Positions 26,309 to 35,526 of a DNA stretch of 64,000 nt are shown piece after piece. The stretch comes from Pseudobutyrivibrio sp. 49. Lineage in GTDB: Bacteria; Bacillota; Clostridia; Lachnospirales; Lachnospiraceae. The notes under the pieces were generated by a model. The model saw nothing but the letters and a program-made list of their open reading frames with translations. It did no database searches and was not told the DNA's origin. The translations under genes were made by a program, and so were the position numbers. The stretch spans positions 115,634 to 179,633 of the forward strand of contig NZ_FNDP01000005.1 in assembly GCF_900100545.1 (NCBI RefSeq). Direction: 5' to 3'. The stretch's first letter is position 1. The number at the start of each line of letters is the position of its first letter.

Positions 26309-27760
26309 TTAAAAATCATCACGATAATCATTCTGACTGCTATATGCACCAGTTGAATCATAGTCTGTAGTCTTTGGTCCACCTGGCATTGTGATGAACT
26401 TTGATGTCTTATCCATTAATGCGTTTGCTTCCGCAGAAAGCTCCTCAAATATCATCCTCATTTCATCCATATCAGTTGTCTCATTAATACCCATAGCATA
26501 GCTTTGTAAATTGATTGCTGAGAACTGAATATCTGAAATAATATCGTTGAAGGTTTCCTTGATTGAATTAACTGACTTGGCAATCTGATTCAATTCTCCT
26601 GGGAAGTTCTCAATATCCTCCACAATAAGATTTCCATTTTCCATCTCAGAAAGCACATAAGCCTGCTTGTCAATTACCTTTGACAAAGCCTCTAACACAA
26701 TAGCTAGTTCATCCTGTAAATCACCAATCTCATCATTTGCTTCAGCGAAATTTAGCTTGGTAGAGAAATCGCCTTCCACGATTTTTTGCATTGCCGGATT
26801 AATCTTACCTAGAGGCTTCAGTACTCTTCTAACTGTAACTGTAATATCACCAACTGCTAGAATTGCACACAATATTGCCACAAACAAACTAATTCGAATT
26901 CCTCGATCCACATGCGAAAGAAAGTTAGACTCTGGATAGGCCACAGCCACTGTCCACCTGCTACCCTCAAGCGTTTGAGCTGAATATACCATTCTTTTAC
27001 CTGTATAGTCAGGAGCTGTTATATATTTATCCTGCTTTGATGTGGATAAAATATCATCCAGTTCAGGCATAACATCCACTGCTGATGTTATATTTCCATT
27101 CTTTGGATTAAAATCGGCGTTTGGATGAGCGATTATATTATTTTTGCTATCTAAAAGGAACCCATAGGAACCATTTTCAAAATCTATCGAATTAATAAAA
27201 TCCTGAACAGTTGCAATATCTGCATCAACAGCAACAACTCCAACTAGCATTGTTCCCCAATAAACAGGAGTGGCAACTGTTACCATCATGACGTCTGGTC
27301 GCGATGCGCTGGAATAAGGATCTATTACTACCGTATGGCCTAGCGCTTCTGCAGTCTTATACCAAACTCGTTCTCTAGGGTCTACCCCTTCAGCAAACTG
27401 AACTCCTCTAGCCATAGTCGCATTACCCAGTCTGTCTGAGAAATATACATAATAGAGCTCAGGATGATTCAATGCCACTCTGTCTACGACGGCTCGCACT
27501 GTAACCTCATTCAAATCACCTAAAGCAGTAAGAGAACTTGCCATATCTTCTGTAACAGTAGACATGTCCTTAATCCAATTCTGCACTTCGCCAGCACTCA
27601 TTTGAGTAGCAAGCTCCAGCTTCATCTCCTGCTGCTCGATAATTCGTCGAGACAAATATATAAGATTAACAATAGTCATAACCGTGATAGTTATTGCAAT
27701 TGCAATTACTACATGCCTAGTTATTCTTCTTCTGACTGTTGTACGCTTATTCTTTTTCAT
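26309..27760 (-). CDS. Cache-HAMP receptor-like protein without a signalling domain
   Basis: Membrane sensor with no visible output domain. Start at ATG 27758-27760 (MKKNKRTTVRRR, 483 aa) after AGAGGG; an earlier ATG at 27808 lacks a ribosome site. TM1 is about 16-36, followed by an external double-Cache domain (about 40-285; note YYVYFSDRLGNATMARG, WYKTAEALG, ATPVYWGTMLVGVVAVDADI). TM2 is about 290-315, then a HAMP domain (PLGKINPAMQKIVEGDFSTKL) and about 110 residues of helical, MCP-adaptation-like sequence. The conserved chemoreceptor tip (EAARAGE) is absent; the protein ends in an acidic Tyr/Asp/Ser tail. It may be a truncated chemoreceptor or a partner of another signalling protein. Confidence 0.8.
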   Translation of the reverse strand: MKKNKRTTVRRRITRHVVIAIAITITVMTIVNLIYLSRRIIEQQEMKLELATQMSAGEVQNWIKDMSTVTEDMASSLTALGDLNEVTVRAVVDRVALNHPELYYVYFSDRLGNATMARGVQFAEGVDPRERVWYKTAEALGHTVVIDPYSSASRPDVMMVTVATPVYWGTMLVGVVAVDADIATVQDFINSIDFENGSYGFLLDSKNNIIAHPNADFNPKNGNITSAVDVMPELDDILSTSKQDKYITAPDYTGKRMVYSAQTLEGSRWTVAVAYPESNFLSHVDRGIRISLFVAILCAILAVGDITVTVRRVLKPLGKINPAMQKIVEGDFSTKLNFAEANDEIGDLQDELAIVLEALSKVIDKQAYVLSEMENGNLIVEDIENFPGELNQIAKSVNSIKETFNDIISDIQFSAINLQSYAMGINETTDMDEMRMIFEELSAEANALMDKTSKFITMPGGPKTTDYDSTGAYSSQNDYRDDF

Positions 27761-27815
27761 TTTTACCCTCTTTTTAAAGATACGCACACTACTTGTGTTA
27801 TATATCATTGATTTT

Positions 27816-27845
27816 AGTATAAAAATAAGGGTATTCCGTGAACAA
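27816..27845 (-). promoter_or_regulatory. Putative promoter of the Cache-HAMP gene
   Basis: Minus-strand TTGTTC (27840-27845), 18 nt, TATACT (27816-27821). Confidence 0.5.
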
Positions 27846-27880
27846 AAAATGCCATTTGATGAATTATACTCAAAGGCCCT

Positions 27881-28570
27881 TTATCTTGCGTAAACCATGC
27901 AATCGTACCTAATAGCTTTCCCCTCTAAACTGTAGCTTGGCTTTCTGTCAGCCAGATATGGTCCCTTGAGAGGACGTTTGATTACTATTCGCTTAGGTCC
28001 AGCCATCTCTGCTGCTTCTAACAGCTCATTTTCAGTGCTACATGGACTTTCAAGCCTTTGAATCAGCTGGAATTTCTTTTTAATCAGCCCGCTCTTCTGA
28101 CGGGCTGGAAACATTGGGTCAAGAAGAACAATATCCGGCGTATAATCCAGATTCTTCATGCCCTCCACACTGTCTCCACAAATAAGCTCCATGCGACCTA
28201 CTGCCGCCTTTAGCTCTGGAATTTCCGCTGCTCTTTCCATGCAATCCTGAAGAAGTACCGCTATTATCTCATCGAATTCATATAAACGTACCTGAAAGCC
28301 AGCCGCCGCTAAAATAAGGGAATCCTCACCAAAGCCTGCCGTGGCATCCACTAGAGTCTGAGGCATCTCCTGCCCCTTTATCCTTGCAGCCTTCACAAGC
28401 ATCTCTCGCTGAAGATTACTCTGCTTTAATCTTGGAAGCATTTCCCTGAAATCTGCCATTATTTGAAGCTTGCCATCAGTAAGGCAAAGCCCTTGGTCCG
28501 AAAACACAAGGGCTAAATCATGCTGCGCAAGCTTTGTATTATATTCTTTAATCTGTAAATCTGATATCAA
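27881..28570 (-). CDS. RsmJ-like SAM-dependent rRNA methyltransferase
   Basis: Class I methyltransferase resembling RsmJ, which makes m2G at 16S position 1516 in Escherichia coli. Diagnostic stretches are LKQSNLQREMLVKAARIKG, TLVDATAGFGEDSLILAAAGF (SAM-binding), VLLDPMFPARQKSGLIKKKF (catalytic DPMFP block) and SYSLEGKAIRYDCMVY. At 229 residues it matches the family. The rRNA target in this organism is inferred. The gene is immediately downstream of pncB (2 nt between stop and next start) and is probably cotranscribed with it. Confidence 0.85.
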   Translation of the reverse strand: MISDLQIKEYNTKLAQHDLALVFSDQGLCLTDGKLQIMADFREMLPRLKQSNLQREMLVKAARIKGQEMPQTLVDATAGFGEDSLILAAAGFQVRLYEFDEIIAVLLQDCMERAAEIPELKAAVGRMELICGDSVEGMKNLDYTPDIVLLDPMFPARQKSGLIKKKFQLIQRLESPCSTENELLEAAEMAGPKRIVIKRPLKGPYLADRKPSYSLEGKAIRYDCMVYAR

Positions 28571-28572
28571 TC

Positions 28573-30075
28573 TTATTTATCCTCTTCACGTAAGAGTTCC
28601 ATCTTCATGTTATAGTATGCAGGAGTCATATCCAAATAGTGCTTATGCGGATTCTCGAAACGTTGCTCCTCAGGCCATACACTGGTCTCCAGCTGTTCCT
28701 TTACTCTTGCTCTGATTGTCTGAATATCCTCATCCTCACATGCTGCCTTGCCATCTCTGATAAGAGGCTTCTGAAGAAGATCTACTGTACAATTTTCAAA
28801 TACATGAGTGCTCTTCCATGGCTGCTCTGGGTCTACGAATTTGTAACCACCAGCAACAGACATATCTACCAGCTCTCCCTTGATTGCAAGCATATCTGCT
28901 ACTGCTCTTCCGTGCTCATCCTTAACTCGATATACATCCTTGAGACCAGGATTAGTAATCTTCTCCACTGTCTCAGAAATCTTAATCTTTGGAATAGTCT
29001 TTCCAGTCTTGGCATCTGTAACTGCGCAAAGCTTATATACCGCACCAAATACAGGCTCAGATTTTGCTGTGATAAGACGCTCGCCAACACCAAAGGAATT
29101 AACCTGACCACCCTGCTGAAGAATAGATGTGATGGTGTACTCATCAAGTGAGTTACTTACGATAATCTTAGCGTCTGTAAAGCCCGCAGCATCAAGCATC
29201 TGACGAGACTTCTTTGTAAGATATGCCAAGTCACCTGAGTCAATTCTGATACCAAAGCTCTTTGACTTGATACCTGCATCCTTCATCTCCTGGAATACCT
29301 TTATAGCATTAGGTACACCTGACTTAAGAACATTATAAGTATCTACAAGAAGAATACAGTTGTTAGGGTAGCTCTTTGCAAAGCTTCTGAAAGCCTGAAG
29401 CTCTGATGTACCATAATCATTATCATCACTTGTAAAATACATTACATAGCTGTGGGCCATTGTTCCGCCAATTGGAATCTCAAAATACTGACCTGCAGAA
29501 ACTGTTGCAGTACCTGCAGCACCACCAATATAAGCTGCTCTTGCTCCGTAAATTGCTGCATCGTTATTATGTGCACGTCTTGCGCCAAAATCTGAAACAG
29601 CACGACCTGCAGCGGCTCTTACAATACGGCTGGCCTTTGTAGCTATAAGAGACTGATGATTTACCTGAGCAAGAATCTCAGTCTCCACCAACTGTGCCTC
29701 AATAATAGGAGCTGTAACAGTGATAATAGGCTCATTTGGATACATGATAGTTCCCTCCGGGAATGCATCCACATCGCCTGTAAATTTGAAATTCTTCAGG
29801 TACTCTAAAAAGTCCTCTGTAAAATGACCTACACTTCGAAGATAAGCAATATCCTCATCTGTGAAGTGCATATTTAAAAGATAATCCTTAATCTGCTGAA
29901 GACCTGCAAAGATTGCAAAACCGCCCCCATCTGGATTCTTTCTGTAAAATACATCAAAACTTACCATTGTTTTTGGATCGATGGTTGGATCATTGAAATA
30001 TGCGTTGGCCATAGTCAACTCATACTCATCCATCATCATGGTAAGATTTCTTTCTTTGTCCTGTGTCTGTTTCAT
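28573..30075 (-). CDS. pncB: Nicotinate phosphoribosyltransferase
   Basis: First step of the Preiss-Handler NAD salvage route: nicotinate plus PRPP to nicotinate mononucleotide. The 500-residue protein has YELTMANAYF, VSFDVFYRKNPDGGGFAIFAGL, DFGARRAHNNDAA, IGGTMAHSYVM and GIRIDSGDLAYL, typical of the long Firmicute form. Start at ATG 30073-30075 (MKQTQDKERN), nine nt after CAGGAG; the upstream in-frame extension is rejected. It lies 22 nt after the CDF transporter gene and directly before the rsmJ-like gene. Confidence 0.93.
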   Translation of the reverse strand: MKQTQDKERNLTMMMDEYELTMANAYFNDPTIDPKTMVSFDVFYRKNPDGGGFAIFAGLQQIKDYLLNMHFTDEDIAYLRSVGHFTEDFLEYLKNFKFTGDVDAFPEGTIMYPNEPIITVTAPIIEAQLVETEILAQVNHQSLIATKASRIVRAAAGRAVSDFGARRAHNNDAAIYGARAAYIGGAAGTATVSAGQYFEIPIGGTMAHSYVMYFTSDDNDYGTSELQAFRSFAKSYPNNCILLVDTYNVLKSGVPNAIKVFQEMKDAGIKSKSFGIRIDSGDLAYLTKKSRQMLDAAGFTDAKIIVSNSLDEYTITSILQQGGQVNSFGVGERLITAKSEPVFGAVYKLCAVTDAKTGKTIPKIKISETVEKITNPGLKDVYRVKDEHGRAVADMLAIKGELVDMSVAGGYKFVDPEQPWKSTHVFENCTVDLLQKPLIRDGKAACEDEDIQTIRARVKEQLETSVWPEEQRFENPHKHYLDMTPAYYNMKMELLREEDK

Positions 30076-30097
30076 TACTCGATTCTCCTGTCTTATC

Positions 30098-31237
30098 CTA
30101 GTCTGCCACATCTACATCAGCGGCAATCTGAATATCGTATTCTGGGTACTCTGCAAGTACTTCATTATGTATAATCTCAACACCTTCAGTGTGAACTATT
30201 TCAAAGCTGAATACTACGTCAAAGCGCATTTCTTTTGTCTCTGTATTAACATAAAAGCCATGTAACTGAAGCGCCCATTCATGCTGCTTAACAATCTCGA
30301 GAACTCGGTTACGAATGCGAGCCGCTTCGTCATTCTTAGTGTTATATGAATACACACCAACACCTGTCAGGACAACTCCTGTCTCCTTGAATACCTTTGC
30401 CTGTATACGACGTGTAAGATTATCCACCTCTTCTACAGTCATAACATCCGGCAACTCAATATGTACAGAACCGAAAAATTTATTTGGACCATAGTTATTA
30501 AGCACTAAATCGTAAGCCCCGCGAACCTCTGGCTCCTCACAGATAAGTCTCTTGATACCAACGGTAAGCTCTCTGTCTGGGCGACGTCCAAGGATATCAT
30601 CAAGAGTATCTGACATCATTTCCCAACCAGCCTTTACGATGATTAAGGAAATAATCACACCTAACCACGCCTCAAGTGAAATACCAAAAGCAATATATAT
30701 TATAGCCGAAAGCAAAACAGATGTAGAAATAATAGCATCAAAACTTGCGTCTGCTCCCGAAGCTATAAGAGCGCTGGAATTCACTTTTTCGCCTGTTGAT
30801 TTTACGAATCTTCCAAGGAAAAATTTCACAAAAATAGCTGCCACGAGAACAACTAATGTAAAAGTCTCATATTTTACCTCAGTTGGATGAACAATCTTAA
30901 GAATAGATTCATTCAACGATGTAAGACCTGCATAAATAATAATTGCTGCTACTAAAAGAGCACTTAGGTATTCTGCACGTCCGTGGCCCATAGGATGCTC
31001 CTTGTCAGGCATCTTACCTGCCAGCTTGGTACCTATAATTGTAACTACAGACGAAAGAGCATCTGATAAATTATTCACTGCATCAAGAATAATGGCGATA
31101 GAACCTGATAATAAACCTACCAGTGCCTTAAATCCTGCCAGAAGAAGATTGGCAATTATTCCTATGATACTTGTTCTAACAATGACCTGGTTTCGATTAT
31201 CTACTGCGTCCGCTACGTTCATGTTTGTATTTTTCAT
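30098..31237 (-). CDS. Cation diffusion facilitator (CDF) metal transporter
   Basis: Exports divalent metal ions (zinc, iron, cobalt or manganese; not decidable from sequence) by proton exchange. Six membrane segments lie in the first about 215 residues, with VGLLSGSIAIILDAVNNLSDALSSVV (metal-binding Asp pairs in TM2), HPMGHGRAEYL, and ASGADASFDAIISTSV in TM5. The C-terminal cytoplasmic domain has GVHSY-type equivalents (GSVHIELPDVMTVEEVD) plus an extra second ferredoxin-like region to about residue 379. I choose ATG at 31235-31237 behind GAGGTG. Two hairpins (31251-31284) precede the ribosome site. Confidence 0.88.
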   Translation of the reverse strand: MKNTNMNVADAVDNRNQVIVRTSIIGIIANLLLAGFKALVGLLSGSIAIILDAVNNLSDALSSVVTIIGTKLAGKMPDKEHPMGHGRAEYLSALLVAAIIIYAGLTSLNESILKIVHPTEVKYETFTLVVLVAAIFVKFFLGRFVKSTGEKVNSSALIASGADASFDAIISTSVLLSAIIYIAFGISLEAWLGVIISLIIVKAGWEMMSDTLDDILGRRPDRELTVGIKRLICEEPEVRGAYDLVLNNYGPNKFFGSVHIELPDVMTVEEVDNLTRRIQAKVFKETGVVLTGVGVYSYNTKNDEAARIRNRVLEIVKQHEWALQLHGFYVNTETKEMRFDVVFSFEIVHTEGVEIIHNEVLAEYPEYDIQIAADVDVAD

Positions 31238-31250
31238 ATTCACCTCATCC

Positions 31251-31284
31251 GGCCCTATGGGCCACCTTCCCCTCAAGGGAAAGG
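31251..31284 (-). promoter_or_regulatory. Paired hairpins in the leader of the CDF gene
   Basis: GGCCC-TAT-GGGCC (31251-31263) and CCTTCCC/GGGAAAGG (31265-31284, one bulge) sit side by side right upstream of the GAGGTG ribosome site. They may control translation or stability; no known metal riboswitch is recognised. Confidence 0.45.
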
Positions 31285-31299
31285 CTTTTTATAATAAAA

Positions 31300-31330
31300 A
31301 AACCTTGAGCAACTAAATTGCTCAAGGTTT
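31300..31330 (-). terminator. Intrinsic terminator after ptsI
   Basis: Perfect 13-bp stem AAACCTTGAGCAA/TTGCTCAAGGTTT (31300-31312 with 31318-31330), followed by TTTTTTTATT on the minus strand. Confidence 0.92.
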
Positions 31331-31358
31331 ATTATACCATTTCTTGATTTAATTCACA

Positions 31359-33062
31359 TTATTTTGCAGAAGCCTTAAGAAGAGCTACTACCTCAGCCTC
31401 TGTTGAAAGGCTAAGAGCCTTCTCTGCTAAAGCATCAGCCTCAGCCTTAGACCACTTAGAAATAATGCTACGGGCTGTAAGTACGAGAACTGGGTTCACT
31501 GAGTACTCATCAAGTCCGAATGACATAAGAAGTGGAATCATGAGTGGATCTGCTGCTGCCTCACCACACATACCAACTGGAATACCAGCTGCGTTACCAG
31601 CCTGAATAATGTTCTTGATTGAACGAAGAACTGCTGGCTGAAATGCTGAGTAAAGGTATGCAACATTTGCATTTCCTCTATCAACACTCATTGTATACTG
31701 AGTTAAGTCGTTTGTACCAATTGAGAAGAAATCTGCTTCCTTTGCAAGAAGATCAGCAATAAGTGAAGCTGCTGCTGTCTCAACCATGCAACCAACCTCG
31801 ATGTTCTCATCGTACTTGATGCCCTCTGCCTTAAGCTCCTGCTTGCACTCTTCAACAAGAGCCTTAACAGCACGAACCTCATCAACACAAGTAACAAGTG
31901 GTACCATAATCTTAACTTTTCCATAAGCGCTGGCTCTGAGGAGACCTCTGAGCTGTGTCTTATAAATATCTTTATTAGCTAAGCAGTAACGAACTGCTCT
32001 GTATCCTAAGAATGGATTCTCTTCCTTCTCAAGACCAAGATAAGGGATATCCTTATCACCACCAATATCAAGAGTACGGATAATGACTGTCTTACCAGCC
32101 ATAGTCTCAACGGCTTCCTTGTAAGCCTCGAACTGCTCATCCTCTGTTGGAAGATGTGGCTTGTCCATGAATAAGAACTCTGAACGGAAAAGGCCGATAC
32201 CTTCACCGTCACATTCGATAGCCTTCTTAGCGTCCTTAGGTGTTCCAATGTTGCAGAAGAGCTCTACTCTGTCTCCGTCAGCTGTAACTGTCTCCTTACC
32301 GAAGAAGTTCTTAAGCTCAGCCTGAGCACGGATAAACTCTTCACGCTTGATAACGTACTTCGAAACTACGTCACCATCTGGATTGATATATACATCACCC
32401 TCTGTACCGTCGACGATAGCAGTATCCTTGTCCTTAACAAGCTCTGTAATTCCAGGAACTGAAAGGACAGCAGGTATCTCTAAGGCTCTTGCAAGAATAG
32501 CAGAATGTGAAGTCTTACCTCCAACCTCTGTGATAATACCAACAACATTCTCTTTAACAATCTGAGATGTCATAGAAGGTGTCAGATCGTGGGCAACTAA
32601 AACAGTGCCTGGAGCAACCTTACTAATATCAACATCTTCTACCCCAAGTAAAATCTTAAGCAAGCTAATCTTGATATCAGAAATATCTGATGCACGCTGA
32701 CGCATCATATCGTCTTCCATCTTAGAGAACATGCCAATGAACATATCGCAAACAGCTGTAACTGCTGCTTCTGCACACTGACCAGCCTCAATCATCTTAG
32801 TCATCTCACCAGCCATTGTTGGATCGTTGATCATAGCTAAGTGACCTTCCATGATTTCAGCCTCTTTTGGACCGATGTTCTTTCTAATATTCTCAGCCAT
32901 TTCAGCTGTCTCAGCCTTGAACTTATCAATAGCTGAATTAAATCTTGCTTTCTCTGCATCTGTATCATCAATGTGCTTTGACTCAAAAGATAAGTCGCGC
33001 TCTACGATGAGGCAGATACTACCAATACCTATTCCTCTAGATGCTTCTATGCCCTTGTACAT
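31359..33062 (-). CDS. ptsI: PTS enzyme I
   Basis: Transfers phosphate from phosphoenolpyruvate to HPr, the first step of PTS sugar uptake. The 567-residue protein has the phospho-histidine motif GGKTSHSAILAR (near residue 188), the N-terminal HPr-binding helical domain, and the PEP-binding barrel with GIGLFRSEFLFM, RTLDIGGDKDIPYL, EVGCMVETAAA and SIGTNDLTQYTMSVDR, and the C-terminal cysteine block GMCGEAAAD. It follows ptsH by 37 nt and ends at a strong terminator. Confidence 0.97.
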   Translation of the reverse strand: MYKGIEASRGIGIGSICLIVERDLSFESKHIDDTDAEKARFNSAIDKFKAETAEMAENIRKNIGPKEAEIMEGHLAMINDPTMAGEMTKMIEAGQCAEAAVTAVCDMFIGMFSKMEDDMMRQRASDISDIKISLLKILLGVEDVDISKVAPGTVLVAHDLTPSMTSQIVKENVVGIITEVGGKTSHSAILARALEIPAVLSVPGITELVKDKDTAIVDGTEGDVYINPDGDVVSKYVIKREEFIRAQAELKNFFGKETVTADGDRVELFCNIGTPKDAKKAIECDGEGIGLFRSEFLFMDKPHLPTEDEQFEAYKEAVETMAGKTVIIRTLDIGGDKDIPYLGLEKEENPFLGYRAVRYCLANKDIYKTQLRGLLRASAYGKVKIMVPLVTCVDEVRAVKALVEECKQELKAEGIKYDENIEVGCMVETAAASLIADLLAKEADFFSIGTNDLTQYTMSVDRGNANVAYLYSAFQPAVLRSIKNIIQAGNAAGIPVGMCGEAAADPLMIPLLMSFGLDEYSVNPVLVLTARSIISKWSKAEADALAEKALSLSTEAEVVALLKASAK

Positions 33063-33099
33063 AGATGTTCCTCCCTCTAAATATGAATAGTGTAACGAA

Positions 33100-33363
33100 T
33101 TAGTCTCCTAAACCGCTCTCTACGAGCTCAACAGCCTTAGCAAGTGCAGCTTCCTCATCAGAACCATCACAGATGATCTCGATCTCTGCTCCACACTTAA
33201 TGCAAGCTGCCATAAGCATCATAACGCTCTTTCCATCGTACTGCATACCATTGTATCCAATCTTAACATCTGACTCAAATGGTGTAACAGCTGCGCTGAA
33301 AACTGTAGCTGGACGCATGTGCATACCCTGCTCGTTTGTAACCTTAACTACTTTTGAAACCAT
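33100..33363 (-). CDS. ptsH: PTS phosphocarrier protein HPr
   Basis: Small phosphate carrier and, in Firmicutes, catabolite-repression cofactor. The start is ATG at 33361-33363 (MVSKVVKVTN, 87 aa), seven nt after AAGGAG. The catalytic His15 sits in GMHMRPA, and Ser46, the HPr-kinase site, in YDGKSVMMLMAA. Both residues are present, so PEP-dependent transport and CcpA-type regulation are possible. First gene of ptsHI, after the fruA terminator; a TTGACA at about 33479 could serve as a -35 but no good -10 accompanies it. Confidence 0.96.
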   Translation of the reverse strand: MVSKVVKVTNEQGMHMRPATVFSAAVTPFESDVKIGYNGMQYDGKSVMMLMAACIKCGAEIEIICDGSDEEAALAKAVELVESGLGD

Positions 33364-33510
33364 AAATATCTCCTTTCGTTTCAACGTACTAATTAATCCC
33401 TAAAAAAGTACATTTATATACTTTATAGAAAAACAACCTATTTGTCTATTATTGTTTCTCTAAAAAAAATATAAGTTTTTGTCAAATAAATAACAAAAAT
33501 AAACAAAAAC

Positions 33511-33540
33511 CCATTCCGAGAGGAAGCCCCCTCGGAATGG
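33511..33540 (-). terminator. Intrinsic terminator after fruA
   Basis: CCATTCCGAG/CTCGGAATGG stem (33511-33520 with 33531-33540), 10-nt loop, followed on the minus strand by GTTTTTGTTTATTTTTG. Confidence 0.88.
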
Positions 33541-33574
33541 TATGAAAGCTTATAATATTATTTCTTCTATATTA

Positions 33575-35482
33575 TTAGTCTTCTACTGTCTTCTTTAATA
33601 CACCAAGTAGTACGCAGCTAACTGCTGAACCAATTGCAAGAGCTACAAGGTAAAGTACAGCATGACCAACTACTGGGAATACGAAGATTCCACCGTGTGG
33701 AGCCATAAGTGTGCACTTGAATGCCATTGAAAGAGCACCTGCCACGCCTGATCCAACCATAAGAGATGGGATAACGTGAAGTGGATCTGCTGCTGCATAA
33801 GGGATAGCACCCTCTGTGATGAAGCAGAAGCCCATGATAAAGTTAACTGGACCAGCCTTTCTCTCAGCAACTGTAAACTTCTTAGGGAAGATAAGTGTAG
33901 CAAGAGCGATAGCGATTGGAGGAACCATACCACCAACCATAACTGCTGCCATAATCATCCAGCCTACTTCGTTCTGCTCTGCAAGAGCAGCTGTACCGAA
34001 TACATATGCTGCCTTGTTAAGTGGACCACCCATATCTGTAGCCATCATAGCACCAAGGATGATTCCAAGAGGAATAAGTGATGTTGTTCCCATTCCTGTA
34101 AGAACACCTGAAATCCATGCGTTAAGGGCACCAACGATTGGGTTGATTGCGCACATTATAATACCGATTACTGTGATACCGCAAAGTGGGTAAATAAGTA
34201 CTGGCTTGATACCTTCAAGAGACTGTGGAAGTACGTCGCAAACCTTCTCCAGCCACTTCATGAAGTAGCCTGCTGCAAAACCTGCTACTAATGCACCAAG
34301 GAAGGCTGATGGAATAGCTCCACCTGGGTTAGCGAATGTAGCTCCTGTTGATGCAAGAAGACCACCTACGAAACCAACTGCAAGACCTGGTCTGTCAGCA
34401 ATTGACTGAGCAATGAAACCAGCAAGGATAGGAAGCATAAATCCAAATGCTCCACCACCAATTGTCTTGAACCAAGCAGCTACAGGTGTATTAGAACCGA
34501 AGTTGCTAGGATCAATTGAATAATCATCAAGCAAGAATGCGATAGCGATAAGGATACCACCACCAATAACGAATGGAAGCATGTGTGATACACCATTCAT
34601 TAAGTGCTTGTAAAGCTGACGTCCTAATGTCTCGTTAGAATCATCTGCTCTCTTTGTAACTGCTCCTGTGTGATGATATACAGAAGCTGTCTCAGCCTTC
34701 TCGAAAAGCTTCTCTGGTGTGTGGATTGCTTCCTTTGTAGAAGCAAGCACAACCTTCTTGCCATCGAAAACGCTCATATCGATATTTTTATCACATGCAA
34801 CGATAACTGCATCTGCCTCAGCGATTTCAGCAGCTGTAAGAGGATCCTTAGCTCCGCCAGAACCATCCTTCTCTACTCTGAAACCAATGCCAAGCTCCTT
34901 AGCCTTCTGCTCAAGAGACTCAGCAGCCATAAATGTGTGAGCAATACCTGTTGGGCATGCTGTAACTGCGACAATCTTCTTTGAACCAGAACCAGAAGTA
35001 GCCTTTACGCCAGAAGCTGCATCCTTCTCTGCTTCCTTCTTGTCGATAAGTCCAAGGAATTCATCAACTGTCTTAGCCTCTACAAGAGTCTTGCAGAATG
35101 CTGCATCCATAAGCATTGTCATAAGCTTAGAAAGCACCTCAAGGTGAGTATCTGCTCCACCCTCTGGAGCTGCAATCATAAATAAAAGATTGCTTGGCTT
35201 GCCATCAAGTGCCTTATAATCAACACCTGCTGGGCAAGTAATAGCTGTAACAGCTGCCTTTGCAACAGCTGCTGACTTTCCGTGAGGAACAGCGATACCA
35301 TTTCCGATAGCTGTTGAACCCTTTGCCTCACGTGCAAGGATAGCCTCCTTGAACTGTGCTACGTCTTTCAAGTTACCTACAGAATCATGAAGTGCAATGA
35401 GTTGATCAATTGCATCGTTCTGGTCTTCTAACGCAACCTGAAGCTTGATCCCTTTAGGATCGATAAACTCTGAAATTTTCAT
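33575..35482 (-). CDS. fruA: Fructose PTS transporter, fused IIA-IIB-IIC
   Basis: Imports fructose while phosphorylating it at C1. The domain order is IIA (about 1-150, active H67 in AVPHGKS), IIB (about 168-265, active C176 in VTACPTGIAHTFMAAE) and a membrane IIC (about 290-635, with multiple helices and GFCFITEGAIPYAAADP). All three domains are complete, so only HPr and enzyme I are needed, and both genes follow downstream. FruK next door fits fructose 1-phosphate as the product. A terminator separates it from ptsH. Confidence 0.95.
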   Translation of the reverse strand: MKISEFIDPKGIKLQVALEDQNDAIDQLIALHDSVGNLKDVAQFKEAILAREAKGSTAIGNGIAVPHGKSAAVAKAAVTAITCPAGVDYKALDGKPSNLLFMIAAPEGGADTHLEVLSKLMTMLMDAAFCKTLVEAKTVDEFLGLIDKKEAEKDAASGVKATSGSGSKKIVAVTACPTGIAHTFMAAESLEQKAKELGIGFRVEKDGSGGAKDPLTAAEIAEADAVIVACDKNIDMSVFDGKKVVLASTKEAIHTPEKLFEKAETASVYHHTGAVTKRADDSNETLGRQLYKHLMNGVSHMLPFVIGGGILIAIAFLLDDYSIDPSNFGSNTPVAAWFKTIGGGAFGFMLPILAGFIAQSIADRPGLAVGFVGGLLASTGATFANPGGAIPSAFLGALVAGFAAGYFMKWLEKVCDVLPQSLEGIKPVLIYPLCGITVIGIIMCAINPIVGALNAWISGVLTGMGTTSLIPLGIILGAMMATDMGGPLNKAAYVFGTAALAEQNEVGWMIMAAVMVGGMVPPIAIALATLIFPKKFTVAERKAGPVNFIMGFCFITEGAIPYAAADPLHVIPSLMVGSGVAGALSMAFKCTLMAPHGGIFVFPVVGHAVLYLVALAIGSAVSCVLLGVLKKTVED

Positions 35483-35526
35483 ATTCCCTCCTACATTAAA
35501 AACATTAATAAAATTTATATAAACAT

